Part shown: piece by piece, positions 27,772 to 35,826 of the stretch
Layout of the letters: the number at the start of each line of letters is the position of its first letter
Position numbering within the stretch: the stretch's first letter is position 1
Assembly: GCA_001298555.1 (NCBI GenBank)
Contig: LJCW01000186.1
Location: 1-64,000, forward strand
Source: Actinobacteria bacterium OV450
Lineage (GTDB): Bacteria; Actinomycetota; Actinomycetes; Streptomycetales; Streptomycetaceae
Direction of reading: 5' to 3'
Length of the DNA stretch: 64,000 bases
Translations under genes and position numbers: made by a program
Notes under the pieces: model-generated
The model's database searches: none
Seen by the model: the letters and a program-made list of their open reading frames with translations, nothing else
Told to the model about the DNA's origin: nothing

Positions 27772-29165
27772 TTCCGGGATCACCTCCTTTCAGTGTGCTG
27801 CCACTGTAAGCAGCTCCGTGATGCCCGCTCAACCGAATTTCCGGGGTAAATCCGTAGGCGTATCCGTCGGCCCTCTGTAGCAGCCGCAGGTTCCTGTGGG
27901 AGACATCAAAGCGGCTGGTCAGTGTCGTGATCCGATGCTGACCGCTGCTCCGGACAGCGATACGCCCCACCCACCTCCCGGCCCGGGGACCACGAAGAAC
28001 ATCCGCTGCCACCAGGTCTCCGGTCGCGTACCCGTGGTGCATCTTGGCGCGAGGTCTGATCAGACGTGGGAACCCGAAGCGGTCCGGCGTGGTTCTTGCG
28101 TAGGAACCACGCCCCGCCGAAGTGACCACCAGGACCTGCGCGGGGATGCGGACCAGAGTGTCCCCCCGTGCGTGATTGATCGTTCCGGTGACCAGCGCAT
28201 CGAGGGTGTGGCTTTTCGGCAGTCCCATCACCTCGCGGTTCCAGTGGGTCAGGCCACTGGACCAGGTGTGCATCGGCACGCCGGTCGCCGCGAGGGCCTC
28301 CGTGAGTCGGAGCCTGGTCGAGTTCATGGCGGCCGCATCATGCAAAGGGCGCCTGAGCTGGGTGATCACGCTCTGCAGACGAGCGGGGCGGTCGGCGAGG
28401 AATTCCTCGACGGGCGACGTCCCCTTCGCCTGGTTGCAGGTGACGCAGGCGAGAACGAGATTCGACCGCCGATCAGATCCTCCGCCGCTGCGAGGGCGGA
28501 CGTGTTCGATGTTGAACGGCACCCCTTCGGCACCGCAGTACGCGCAAGATCTGTTCCATTTGGCCACGAGAAACTGCCTGAGCTCGGATCCGGCGTACGT
28601 CGTCTCCAGGCTCTCCGGGCCGTCGGGCGGCATGAATCCTTGAACTGCAGCCGTGTCAAATGAGGCGTGCTCTACATGGATCGACGATGGGCGCATACCG
28701 GCACAAGCGATTGACGAGGGACGTGGTTGAGTCGACGCGGTGGCGCAGGGAAGGGGCGAGCCAGCCGTTCGGCCGACGGCGGTTGTCGTGCCGCGGCGCC
28801 CGGTACCGAAGATTCGCCGACCGGCGTCGGCGACGGTAGCCCGCGCGCCGCAGCATGCCGCGGTGAATCCGCCGTCCACGATGCCGGAGCTCGATCGTGA
28901 CCAGCCCCCGGCGGGCCAGACCGGCCCACCCGGTCGGACCGACCTGGTGGCGTTCGTCCGTGATGGCGATGCCGGTCGCCCTGGAGCCGGGGTCGAGGCG
29001 CAACTGCACGCCGTCGATGGTGGAGTCCACCTTGGTGCGGTGCTTCAGCCGAATGGTGAACGGAGTGTGCCGTGCGACGACGGCGCGCCCGCGGTCGAGC
29101 AGTCCGCGGGCACGGGCCGGATGGCAGGGCATGAGCGGTTCGCCTCCCCGCGCCAGAACGAACAC
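27764..29165 (-). pseudogene. iscB: frameshifted IscB-type RNA-guided HNH/RuvC endonuclease
   Basis: Two overlapping frames together encode a complete IscB of about 466 residues. The first half (from GTG 29165 to a stop at 28656) holds the PLMP/RRXRR domain (VFVLARGGEPLMPCHPARAR), RuvC-I with the catalytic Asp in RLDPGSRATGIAI, and the Arg-rich bridge helix (GYRRRRRSANLRYRAPRH). The second frame, ending at 27764, continues with RuvC-II (SIHVEHASFDT), the HNH domain (CAYCGAEGVPFNIEHV, then NLVLACVTCNQAKG), RuvC-III (PLHDAAAMN) and the C-terminal PAM/TAM-side domain (GRGSYARTTPDRFGFPR). Relative to intact homologues, the break near 28682 looks like loss of 2 nt (or gain of 1) between API and SIHVEH. 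All catalytic motifs survive, so it is either a recent pseudogene or needs ribosomal frameshifting. The open frame continues upstream to an ATG at 29438, but third-position GC drops there, arguing for RNA rather than protein. Confidence 0.8.
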
Positions 29166-29169
29166 CCGA

Positions 29170-29520
29170 CCTGCTGCCGGGCGGGGAGCGTCACCGCTCC
29201 TGGTTTCTGCCTCGGCCGCCGCGGAAGCAGCGGATCCGGCGTGTCGCCGACGCGTCCAGGTGCGGACCGCGCCGGTCTCCCCTCGCCCATGTCCAGTGCC
29301 GGTGTCCGGCCGCGCGGCCGGGAGTCCGTGAGCCGTTTCGTCCCTGCTCTCGGGGGTGTCTGCGCTCAGGGATTCCAGAGCAGGCTGCTGAGGAAGCACA
29401 GCCTGGTGGGTCTGCTCACCTGCAGAGAACGTAGTCATCGATGCACCTTGTCTGATCCGCGGATCGTGATGACTGGGGCTGGTCACTCCGGATGAGAGCG
29501 AGTGACCTCCCTTCTCGTGA
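29170..29520 (-). ncRNA. candidate omega-RNA (HEARO) region upstream of IscB
   Basis: IscB guide RNAs are encoded immediately 5' of iscB. Here that interval is unusually rich in hairpins. Read on the minus strand: GGTCACTC/GAGTGACC (29507-29481), the palindrome 29465-29454, an 8-bp stem CCTGCTCT/AGAGCAGG (29384-29343), the palindrome CCGGCCGCGCGGCCGG (29321-29306), and GGAGCG-GTGA-CGCTCC (29200-29185) capped by a GNRA tetraloop about 20 nt before the IscB start. Third-position GC of the overlapping open frame is well below Streptomyces coding levels. The ends and guide are inferred only. Confidence 0.5.
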
Positions 29521-29579
29521 TGTGCAAGACGCTAGGCGCCTCGTCTCCTGCCGTACCGCCGGATCCACGGCCCTCACTC

Positions 29580-29595
29580 GAACGTGTGAACGTTC
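29580..29595. promoter_or_regulatory. inverted repeat GAACGT-GTGA-ACGTTC
   Basis: A perfect 6-4-6 inverted repeat about 120 bp before the PAS/GAF gene. It may be an operator of that gene or lie at the left boundary of the IscB element. Confidence 0.35.
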
Positions 29596-29716
29596 CGGTC
29601 GCCGCGGCCCGGCGTACACATGAGTAACGAATTCGGGGAATGCGGTGTGGGCTGCGTCACGTTCCAGTTGAATGATCTGACGTGCCGCACACGCGAACAC
29701 CTGCAGGGGGTGCCAG

Positions 29717-31051
29717 GTGAGTGCTTCCGGACGTGGTGAGACCACCGACGATCTGCTCGCAGCGCTGCTGGACGGGATGGACGCCGCTTTGTGCGCGTTC
29801 GACGCCGACGGCGTGATCACGCACTGGAACCGCGAGGCCGAGCGGATCCTGGGCTGGAGCGCCGCCGAGGCGGTCGGGCGCAAGGGGTTCGCCGGGTGGG
29901 CCGTGCGGGCCGCCGACGCGCAAGACGTGGAGGAGCGGCTCATGGCCGTCCAGGACGTGCCCGGGCGGCAGGTGCACGAGTTCGCTCTGGTCACCAAGGA
30001 GGGCGGGCGGGTGCTGGTGCGGACCCAGTCCGCCGGGGTGCCCGGGGCGGACGGGAAGCCCGCCGGGGTGTACTGCGCCTTCAGCGAGGTGCACGCCCAG
30101 ATAGACCTGGAGCGGTCCATCGCGCTGAGCGAGGCGCTGATGGACGACGCCTCGTGGGGCGTGGTCCTCGTCGACGTGGACCTGCGGCCGGCCGTGGTCA
30201 ACGCGCACGCCGCCCGCGCGTTCGGATCGGCGCGCACCGCGCTGCTCGGCCGGCCCCTGGGGGAGCTGCTGGACCAGGGCGTCGAGGAGCTGGAGGGGGC
30301 CCTCAGCCACGTGCTCGCGGAAGGGTCGCCCCCGGCGCCGGCGGAGCTGTGGGTGTCCGTCCGCACGCCGGAGGGGGTGCGGCGGAGGTGCTGGCGGTCC
30401 GGGTTCCTGCGGCTGGGCTCGCCGCTGGCGGAGGAGCCGGTGCCGCTCGGGGTCGGCTGGCTGTTCCAGGACGTCACCGAGTCCCGGCAGGCCGCGCTGG
30501 ACACGGCGCAGCTGCGGTTCCGGGCCGGTCAGCTGCACCGGTCGGGCCGGGCCGCCGCCGAGTGCGGCGACCCGGCCGAGGCCGCCGCCGTACGGCTGGA
30601 CTTCGCCCTGGCCGGCTTCGCGGAGCACGCGCTGCTCGACGTACTGGAGCAGTCGTCCGATCCGGACCGGCGGCGGCTCGTACGGGTCGCGGCGTCGCCG
30701 CCGGTGCTGCCGGACCCGGGGGCCGGGGTGAGCGCCGCCCGGTACGCGCCGGGGCACCCGGCGATGCAGGCGCTGGACCGGATCGGGTCGGTGCGCACCA
30801 GCGCCCCGCGCGACGAGGCGGGCGGGAGCTGGGCGCGGGAGCGGCAGTGGCCGCAGGACGCTGCGCACGTCCTGTGCACGGTGCTGCGCAGCCGGGGGCG
30901 GACCCTGGGAGTGCTGACCTTCGTACGGGGTGCTTCGCGGGCCGCGTTCGAGCAGGCGGACGCGGCGTACGCGGAGGAGGTCGCTGCCCGGGTCGCGGCC
31001 GATCTGGACCTCGGCGCCTGGCCCCGGCACGATCCGAAGGACCTGGCCTGA
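29717..31051 (+). CDS. PAS and GAF domain sensory protein
   Basis: A 444-residue soluble sensor. A first PAS domain (about 10-115) has the typical MDAALCAFDADGVITHWN entry and the ERILGWSAAEAVGRKG helix; a second PAS-like unit (about 130-240) follows with SWGVVLVDVDLRPAVVN. The C-terminal half (about 260-430) looks like a GAF domain. There is no kinase, cyclase or PP2C phosphatase domain, although many Streptomyces relatives end in SpoIIE/PP2C. It may therefore act by protein contact, or be a shortened relative. The GTG start has AGGGGG 6-7 nt upstream. It is convergent with the SIS gene, only 33 nt away. Confidence 0.8.
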   Translation: MSASGRGETTDDLLAALLDGMDAALCAFDADGVITHWNREAERILGWSAAEAVGRKGFAGWAVRAADAQDVEERLMAVQDVPGRQVHEFALVTKEGGRVLVRTQSAGVPGADGKPAGVYCAFSEVHAQIDLERSIALSEALMDDASWGVVLVDVDLRPAVVNAHAARAFGSARTALLGRPLGELLDQGVEELEGALSHVLAEGSPPAPAELWVSVRTPEGVRRRCWRSGFLRLGSPLAEEPVPLGVGWLFQDVTESRQAALDTAQLRFRAGQLHRSGRAAAECGDPAEAAAVRLDFALAGFAEHALLDVLEQSSDPDRRRLVRVAASPPVLPDPGAGVSAARYAPGHPAMQALDRIGSVRTSAPRDEAGGSWARERQWPQDAAHVLCTVLRSRGRTLGVLTFVRGASRAAFEQADAAYAEEVAARVAADLDLGAWPRHDPKDLA

Positions 31052-31084
31052 GGGCTGTCCCGTGATCTCCTGGTGCCGCGCCGC

Positions 31085-31840
31085 TCAGTGGCGGAAGAAG
31101 ATCCGGTCGCCGTACTCCTGGAGAACCCGGCCGTTCCATTCGTGGCCCCCGTCGACGTTGCCCGAGCGGAGCAGCGGGGGCTCGATGCCGCGGGCGACGA
31201 GCTCGCCCGCGGCCGCCGCCATCACGGCCTGCATGATCGCGCTCGTCACGACGGTGGAGGCGGGCGCGAACGGGGCCTCGATGCCGTCATGGCTGAGTTC
31301 GGCGTCGCCGACCGCGATCTTGCTGTCGAGGACGATGTCGCAGTGGTCCTTGAGGAAGGTGCCGGAGACGTGCCGCGACCGGGTCTCCGTCGCGTACGCC
31401 ACGGACGTCAGGCCGATCACCTTCATGCCGATGGCGCGGGCGTTCATGGCCATCTCGACCGGCAGGCCGTTGCGGCCGGAGAGGGAGATGATCACGAGGA
31501 CGTCGCCGTCGGCGGCCGGACTGCTGTCGAGGACGGCGCCGGCGAGCCCGTCGACCCGCTCCAGGGCGCTGCCGAGGGTGGCCGGCATGACGTCGACGCC
31601 GACGGTGCCGGGGACGGCGAGGAAGTTGACGAGGGCGAGTCCGCCGGCCCGGTAGACCACGTCCTGGGCGGGGAGCGAGGAGTGCCCGGCCCCGAAGACG
31701 AAGATCCGGTTCCCGGCGGCCACGGCCTCCGCGACGGCGGCGCCGGCCTCGGCGATGCGTGCCGCCTCTTCGCTGCGGACCCGCTCCAGGAGGCCGATCG
31801 CGGCGTCGAGGAACTGACCGGCCAGCTTGCTCTCGCTCAT
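31085..31840 (-). CDS. SIS domain protein (UPF0309 family)
   Basis: A 251-residue sugar-isomerase-fold protein of the UPF0309 family (the S. coelicolor member is SCO4393, from memory). A helical N-terminus precedes the SIS core, with the phosphosugar-binding loop IFVFGAGHSS (about 46-55), VLVIISLSGRNGLPVEMAM (about 114-132) and the tail GHEWNGRVLQEYGDRIFFRH. It presumably binds a phosphorylated amino sugar. The reaction is unknown, though relatives are linked to N-acetylglucosamine/muramic acid metabolism. It is divergent from dmdR1 with about 210 bp between. Confidence 0.88.
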   Translation of the reverse strand: MSESKLAGQFLDAAIGLLERVRSEEAARIAEAGAAVAEAVAAGNRIFVFGAGHSSLPAQDVVYRAGGLALVNFLAVPGTVGVDVMPATLGSALERVDGLAGAVLDSSPAADGDVLVIISLSGRNGLPVEMAMNARAIGMKVIGLTSVAYATETRSRHVSGTFLKDHCDIVLDSKIAVGDAELSHDGIEAPFAPASTVVTSAIMQAVMAAAAGELVARGIEPPLLRSGNVDGGHEWNGRVLQEYGDRIFFRH

Positions 31841-32005
31841 ACGCCGATGGCCCTTCCAGAGGTGGAGTTCGTCCGTGTCCGCCGCTCACCGTGCGGTCTG
31901 GACCAAGGGCGTGTCAATACGAACGTCAATCCCGCGCCGAACGCGCCGGGGGATGTCCTGGGCGGGGCTTGACGTCAGGCACGGGACGGTTGTCCGTGCG
32001 ATGCG

Positions 32006-32722
32006 TCAGAATTGGGGGCAGGGCCAGCGCACGATATCCGAGGGGCACGAATGTCCGGACTGATCGATACCACGGAGATGTATCTCCGCACCATCCTCGA
32101 GCTGGAAGAGGAAGGCGTGGTCCCCATGCGCGCCCGCATCGCCGAGCGGCTGGACCAGAGCGGGCCGACGGTGAGCCAGACGGTGGCGCGCATGGAGCGG
32201 GACGGCCTGGTGGCCGTGGCGAGCGACCGGCACCTGGAGCTGACGGAGGAGGGCCGCCGGCTGGCGACGCGCGTGATGCGCAAGCACCGGCTCGCGGAAT
32301 GCCTGCTCGTCGACGTCATCGGCCTGGAGTGGGAGCAGGTGCACGCCGAGGCCTGCCGCTGGGAGCACGTGATGAGCGAGGCGGTGGAGCGGCGGGTGCT
32401 GGAGCTGCTGCGCCACCCGACGGAGTCGCCGTACGGGAACCCGATCCCGGGGCTGGAGGAGCTGGGCGAGAAGGCGGAGGCGGATCCGTTCCTGGAGGAC
32501 GGCATGGTCAGCCTGTCGGAGCTGGACCCGGGCTCGGACGGGAAGACCGTGGTCGTGCGCCGGATCGGGGAGCCGATCCAGACGGACGCCCAGTTGATGT
32601 ACACGCTGCGGCGGGCGGGCGTGCAGCCCGGCTCGGTGGTCAGCGTGACCGAGTCGCCGGGCGGGGTGCTGGTCGGCAGCGGCGGCGAGGCCGCGGAACT
32701 GGATGCGGAGATCGCTTCGCAC
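32006..32722 (-). CDS. antisense ORF to dmdR1 (adm-like)
   Basis: An open frame of 238 codons runs antiparallel to almost all of dmdR1. In S. coelicolor an antiparallel gene called adm, overlapping dmdR1, has been reported to make protein and to influence antibiotic and siderophore production. The composition (many Arg, His, Leu, Gln and Pro) is what any antisense frame of a high-GC gene gives, and no ribosome site or domain is evident. It is listed because of the published precedent, not because the sequence proves expression. Confidence 0.3.
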   Translation of the reverse strand: MRSDLRIQFRGLAAAADQHPARRLGHADHRAGLHARPPQRVHQLGVRLDRLPDPAHDHGLPVRARVQLRQADHAVLQERIRLRLLAQLLQPRDRVPVRRLRRVAQQLQHPPLHRLAHHVLPAAGLGVHLLPLQADDVDEQAFREPVLAHHARRQPAALLRQLQVPVARHGHQAVPLHARHRLAHRRPALVQPLGDAGAHGDHAFLFQLEDGAEIHLRGIDQSGHSCPSDIVRWPCPQF

Positions 32723-32743
32723 GTGTTCGTGGCCAAGCGCTGA
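32051..32743 (+). CDS. dmdR1: DtxR-family iron-dependent regulator DmdR1
   Basis: A 230-residue metalloregulator. N-terminal winged helix (about 4-65, MYLRTILELEEEGVVPMRARIAERLDQSGPTVSQTVARM), dimerisation and metal-binding domain with the conserved HRLAECLL and WEHVMS segments that carry the metal ligands, and a C-terminal SH3-like domain (about 150-230). With Fe(II) it represses siderophore and iron-uptake genes. The start codon is ATG 32051 with GAGGGG six bases before. The place beside the UPF0309 gene matches S. coelicolor dmdR1 (SCO4394). A full-length antisense ORF overlaps it, and a 12-bp stem terminator follows. Confidence 0.95.
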   Translation: MSGLIDTTEMYLRTILELEEEGVVPMRARIAERLDQSGPTVSQTVARMERDGLVAVASDRHLELTEEGRRLATRVMRKHRLAECLLVDVIGLEWEQVHAEACRWEHVMSEAVERRVLELLRHPTESPYGNPIPGLEELGEKAEADPFLEDGMVSLSELDPGSDGKTVVVRRIGEPIQTDAQLMYTLRRAGVQPGSVVSVTESPGGVLVGSGGEAAELDAEIASHVFVAKR

Positions 32744-32861
32744 GCCGAAGCTGAGCCGAGGGCCGAGCAGAGCGCCGAACAGGGCGCCGACCCGGGTGTG
32801 AACCGAGCGCCGACCGTCGGCCCGTAGGCGGTGGAGGGGGTCACGGGTGGTGGACGTGGAT

Positions 32862-32889
32862 GGTCCCGGCGCCTTGCGGCGCCGGGACC
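32862..32889. terminator. dmdR1 terminator hairpin
   Basis: A perfect 12-bp stem GGTCCCGGCGCC/GGCGCCGGGACC with a TTGC loop. It lies about 120 nt after dmdR1 in a 363-bp gap that also holds short gagcgccga direct repeats and the LexA-like box. Confidence 0.7.
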
Positions 32890-33056
32890 GGTCCTCCCCT
32901 TGCTGACCTGGAGCCCCGAGCTCTCAAGGTCATCCCCTTCGGACCGTCTTCCCCGAGCGGCCCGCCTCCCTGTTGAAAGGATCTCCATCGGCAGCGGCGG
33001 CCAATCCTTGAGCAAGGTCACTCGAAAGAGCGGTGTTAACGGCGAGAACCCCGTTT

Positions 33057-33072
33057 TCGAATGCGGGTTCGA
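33057..33072. promoter_or_regulatory. LexA (SOS) box-like site
   Basis: TCGAAT-GCGG-GTTCGA differs at one position from the actinobacterial SOS consensus TCGAAC-N4-GTTCGA. It sits about 35 bp before the hydrolase start, overlapping a plausible -10 region (GATAGT), so LexA could block transcription. Confidence 0.4.
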
Positions 33073-33106
33073 TAGTCTGGCCGCGAGCGAAGGGGGTGCA
33101 TCTGCC

Positions 33107-33988
33107 GTGGTACAGCGCATCGATGTGACAGGGGCCGACGGCGTGCGCCTGGCCGCCTGGGAGTTCCGGGAATCCGCCACCGCCGAGCCCCCCGACCCCG
33201 ACGCGCCCCGGGTGCTGTTACTCCACGGTCTGATGGGCCGAGCCTTCCACTGGGCGGGCACCGCCCGCTGGCTCGCCCGGAACCGCCGCGTCGTGGCCCT
33301 CGACCAGCGCGGCCACGGCCAGAGCGACCGCCCCGCCGCCGGCCCGGGCACCTCGACCCGGCTGGGGCGCGACGCGTTCGTGGCCGACGCCGAGGCCGTC
33401 ATCGAGCAGCTCGGCCTGGGCCCCGTGACCCTCATCGGGCACTCCATGGGGGCCCTCACCGGCTGGCAGCTCGCCGCCCGCCGCCCCGACCTCGTCGAGG
33501 CACTGGTGATCTGCGACATGCGCGCCTCCGCCCTCGGCGAGGCCTCCCAGCAGGAATGGGAGGAGTGGTTCCGCCGCTGGCCCCTCCCCTTCCCCACCCA
33601 GGACGCCGCCCGCCGCTGGTTCGGCGAGGACGACCCCCGGGTGGAGCGCCCCGATCCAGGACGCGGCGCCTTCTTCGCCGAAGTGATGCACCAGGCGCCG
33701 GACGGCTGGCGCCCCCTGTTCTCCCGCCGCCAGATGCTGACCGCCCGCGAGACCTGGGTCCACGACGCGCACTGGGAGGAACTGGCCCAGGTCCGCTGCC
33801 CGACCCTGGTCGTCCGCGGCCTGGACGGGGAACTGGGCCGTGCGGAGGCCCAGGAGATGGTCCGCGTCCTCCCCGCGGGCCGGTACGCCGAGATCCCCGA
33901 CGCCGGCCACTACCTCCACTACGACCAGCCCACGGCCTGGCGCGCCGTCCTTGAGCCCTTCCTGGAGGGGGTCAGGGCCCAGGCCTGA
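33107..33988 (+). CDS. alpha/beta hydrolase, contains a TTA codon
   Basis: A 293-residue alpha/beta-hydrolase. It shows the oxyanion motif LLLHGLMGRAFHW (about 37-49), the block VVALDQRGHGQSDR, nucleophile elbow GHSMGALTG (Ser about 110), an acid in the VVRGLDGELG region and the catalytic His in DAGHYLHYD near the end. The substrate is unknown; esterases, haloperoxidases and epoxide hydrolases share the fold. Codon 38 is TTA (33218-33220), which in Streptomyces needs the developmental bldA tRNA. The GTG at 33107 is the best start, though its ribosome site (AAGGGGG) is a little far. Confidence 0.85.
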   Translation: MVQRIDVTGADGVRLAAWEFRESATAEPPDPDAPRVLLLHGLMGRAFHWAGTARWLARNRRVVALDQRGHGQSDRPAAGPGTSTRLGRDAFVADAEAVIEQLGLGPVTLIGHSMGALTGWQLAARRPDLVEALVICDMRASALGEASQQEWEEWFRRWPLPFPTQDAARRWFGEDDPRVERPDPGRGAFFAEVMHQAPDGWRPLFSRRQMLTARETWVHDAHWEELAQVRCPTLVVRGLDGELGRAEAQEMVRVLPAGRYAEIPDAGHYLHYDQPTAWRAVLEPFLEGVRAQA

Positions 33989-34008
33989 CACCGGCGCCGC
34001 CGACACGG

Positions 34009-34047
34009 CAGGGGCCCCGGGCGCCGACCCGCCCGCGCCGGCCCCTG
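34009..34047. terminator. weak hairpin between convergent genes
   Basis: CAGGGGCC (34009-34016) with GGCCCCTG (34040-34047), in a GC-rich gap of 171 bp between the hydrolase and the LuxR-type regulator. Confidence 0.35.
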
Positions 34048-34159
34048 TGCGCCCGCACCCGCGCGCCGGCCCCGACGCCGTGAGCGCGGGTGCGGGGTGC
34101 GGGTGCGGCGCGGGTTCGGGTACGGGTAGGGCAACGGTGCGCGGGCGCCGGCGCGCGGG

Positions 34160-35155
34160 CTACTCCGTGCCGGGGAGCCAGCCGCGCTGGACCGCTCGGA
34201 CTCCGAACTCGAAGCGGCTCGCGGCGCCCAGCCGGGCCATCAGCCCGTTCGCCAGTCGGCGGGCCGTGCGCGGGGAGACCGCGAGACGCTTGGCTATCGC
34301 CTCGTCGGTCAGGCCCTGCGCCAGCAGCTGGACCACCGTGCTCTCCTGCGGGTTGAGCCCGCCCGTGTCCTTCTCCTCGACGGCGCCGAGCGGCCGGGCC
34401 CCCGACCAGATGTTCTCGAAGAGCGCGCACAGCGCCGTCAGCGTGCCCTCCCCGGTCAGGACCACCGCCCCCGCGGCACTGTCCGCGCTGCTGACCGGGA
34501 TCACGGCGGTGGTCCGGTCGAAGACCATCATGCGCGTCGGCAGGTCCGGGGCGGTGCGCACCTCTCCGCCGTTCTCGGTCAGCCACGTGGCGTATGTCAC
34601 CGTGGTCTGGCTGTTGCGCACGCTGTCCTGGAACAGCGAGCGCATCCGCACCCCGCGGCCCAGCAGCGCCCCGTCGTCCGCCTTCGAGGCCTCCAGCGTC
34701 TCCGGCCGGTGGCCCCCGCCCGGGGCGAAGGTCATCAGTTCGCCCTGCACGCGGTGCGCCAGACCGGCGATCCGGGACCGGATGGCGTCGAGCCCGGTGA
34801 GCTGCTCGACCCCGGGGCCGGAAGCGGCCGGGCTCAGGTCGGCGAACTCCGCGATGAGCTGTGCGGCGGCCGCCCGGGACGCCTCGATCTTCAGCTGCTG
34901 GGCGGCCAGCTCCGCCTGCTGGCGGGCCATGAGGAGTTCCATGCCGACGTCGGGCGAGACCGCGCGGAGCTCCCCGGCATGCTCGTACGAGGGCCGGATG
35001 AGGGCCAGCTCGCTGAGCAGGTCGAGGCTCCGCCGGATTTCTGATTCGGGCAGCCCGAGATGGGCTGCGAGTGCGCTCACACCGTCGCGCGGGCGCGCGA
35101 GCATGGCGCGGTAGACGGCCTCGGCGGTCGTGTCGAGGCCCAGAGTTGACAGCAC
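34160..35155 (-). CDS. TrmB/LuxR-type helix-turn-helix regulator
   Basis: A 331-residue regulator. The N-terminus is a TrmB-like winged helix (about 5-60: TTAEAVYRAMLARPRDGVSALAAHLGLPESEI), the middle carries an Ala/Gln-rich helix and a phospholipase-D-like sensor fold, and the C-terminus is a LuxR helix-turn-helix (LNPQESTVVQLLAQGLTDEAIAKRLAVSPRTARR). GTG 35155 follows GGGGG by 8 nt. Regulators of this type are numerous in Streptomyces and often lie beside genes for short secreted peptides, as here. The signal and targets are unknown. Confidence 0.85.
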   Translation of the reverse strand: MLSTLGLDTTAEAVYRAMLARPRDGVSALAAHLGLPESEIRRSLDLLSELALIRPSYEHAGELRAVSPDVGMELLMARQQAELAAQQLKIEASRAAAAQLIAEFADLSPAASGPGVEQLTGLDAIRSRIAGLAHRVQGELMTFAPGGGHRPETLEASKADDGALLGRGVRMRSLFQDSVRNSQTTVTYATWLTENGGEVRTAPDLPTRMMVFDRTTAVIPVSSADSAAGAVVLTGEGTLTALCALFENIWSGARPLGAVEEKDTGGLNPQESTVVQLLAQGLTDEAIAKRLAVSPRTARRLANGLMARLGAASRFEFGVRAVQRGWLPGTE

Positions 35156-35321
35156 AGCGGTTCCCCCCGTGTACACCTTGTCCCTCAAGGCAACCGGATC
35201 ATCGCACGCCCGTGCGGGCCGCGGCCAGCCGGGAACCCTTCGTGGACGGTTCCGGTCAGGGACCCAAAAGGCCAGGTCACGAACCTGTGATACATCCGGA
35301 TCCTCGGGAAGGGTCGGATGC

Positions 35322-35681
35322 ATGTATCTCGTACACGCCGGCCTCCGGGCCCCCGCGGCGGGTGGCCTGCTGCCCCCGCGCATCGGTGAACTCCTCCTCT
35401 CCCTGGCCGGAAGCCGCGACGCGGTGGAGCACGTGACCCCGCACCCGTACGCGCAGCCCGATCCGGTGCTCGGCGTCTTCGTGCTCGCAGAGAACCTGGA
35501 CGAGGCGGAGCAGCGGACGGAGTCCCTCTGCCGGCGTGCCCTCGACACGCTCCCCGAACTCGGCGGCTGGAGCCTGACCCGTGTCGGCGTCCCCCTGATC
35601 GCCCCCTACTTCGAGCGCGCCCTGCTGTCCCCTTCCGGCCTCGCTGGCCGGAACGGTCCAGGGCCGATTCCGTCCAGCTGA
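35322..35681 (+). CDS. hypothetical protein
   Basis: A 119-residue protein I cannot assign. It begins MYLVHAGLRAPAAGGLLPPR and has an alternating hydrophobic/charged core with LAENLDEAEQRTESLCRRAL, suggesting a small alpha/beta fold without signal peptide or membrane helix. The third-position GC is normal for a Streptomyces gene. It is divergent from the TrmB/LuxR regulator (165 bp apart) and 145 bp before the secreted peptide gene, so the three may form one functional group. Confidence 0.6.
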   Translation: MYLVHAGLRAPAAGGLLPPRIGELLLSLAGSRDAVEHVTPHPYAQPDPVLGVFVLAENLDEAEQRTESLCRRALDTLPELGGWSLTRVGVPLIAPYFERALLSPSGLAGRNGPGPIPSS

Positions 35682-35826
35682 AAGCCCTTCCACCCGCTCT
35701 GACCTGCGACGAAAGTAGTGATTGCCGGAAGGGAACACCGCCCCGAAGGCACACCGGACGAAGCGTCACCGCGGGACGCGAGGCCGGATCAGTCACTCAT
35801 CCCAGCTTTCGCAAAGGACCACTCCC

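Noticed and set aside
27778..27792. Plus strand reads GGATCACCTCCTTTC-like sequence, matching the 3' end of 16S rRNA
   Set aside because: No further 16S sequence flanks it. It is simply the complement of the very strong Shine-Dalgarno on the minus strand.
28656..29486. Reading the first IscB half as a separate intact RRXRR protein
   Set aside because: It ends in a short unrelated tail (VDPCRARLI) just where the second frame continues the IscB alignment, so a frameshift explains both frames better.
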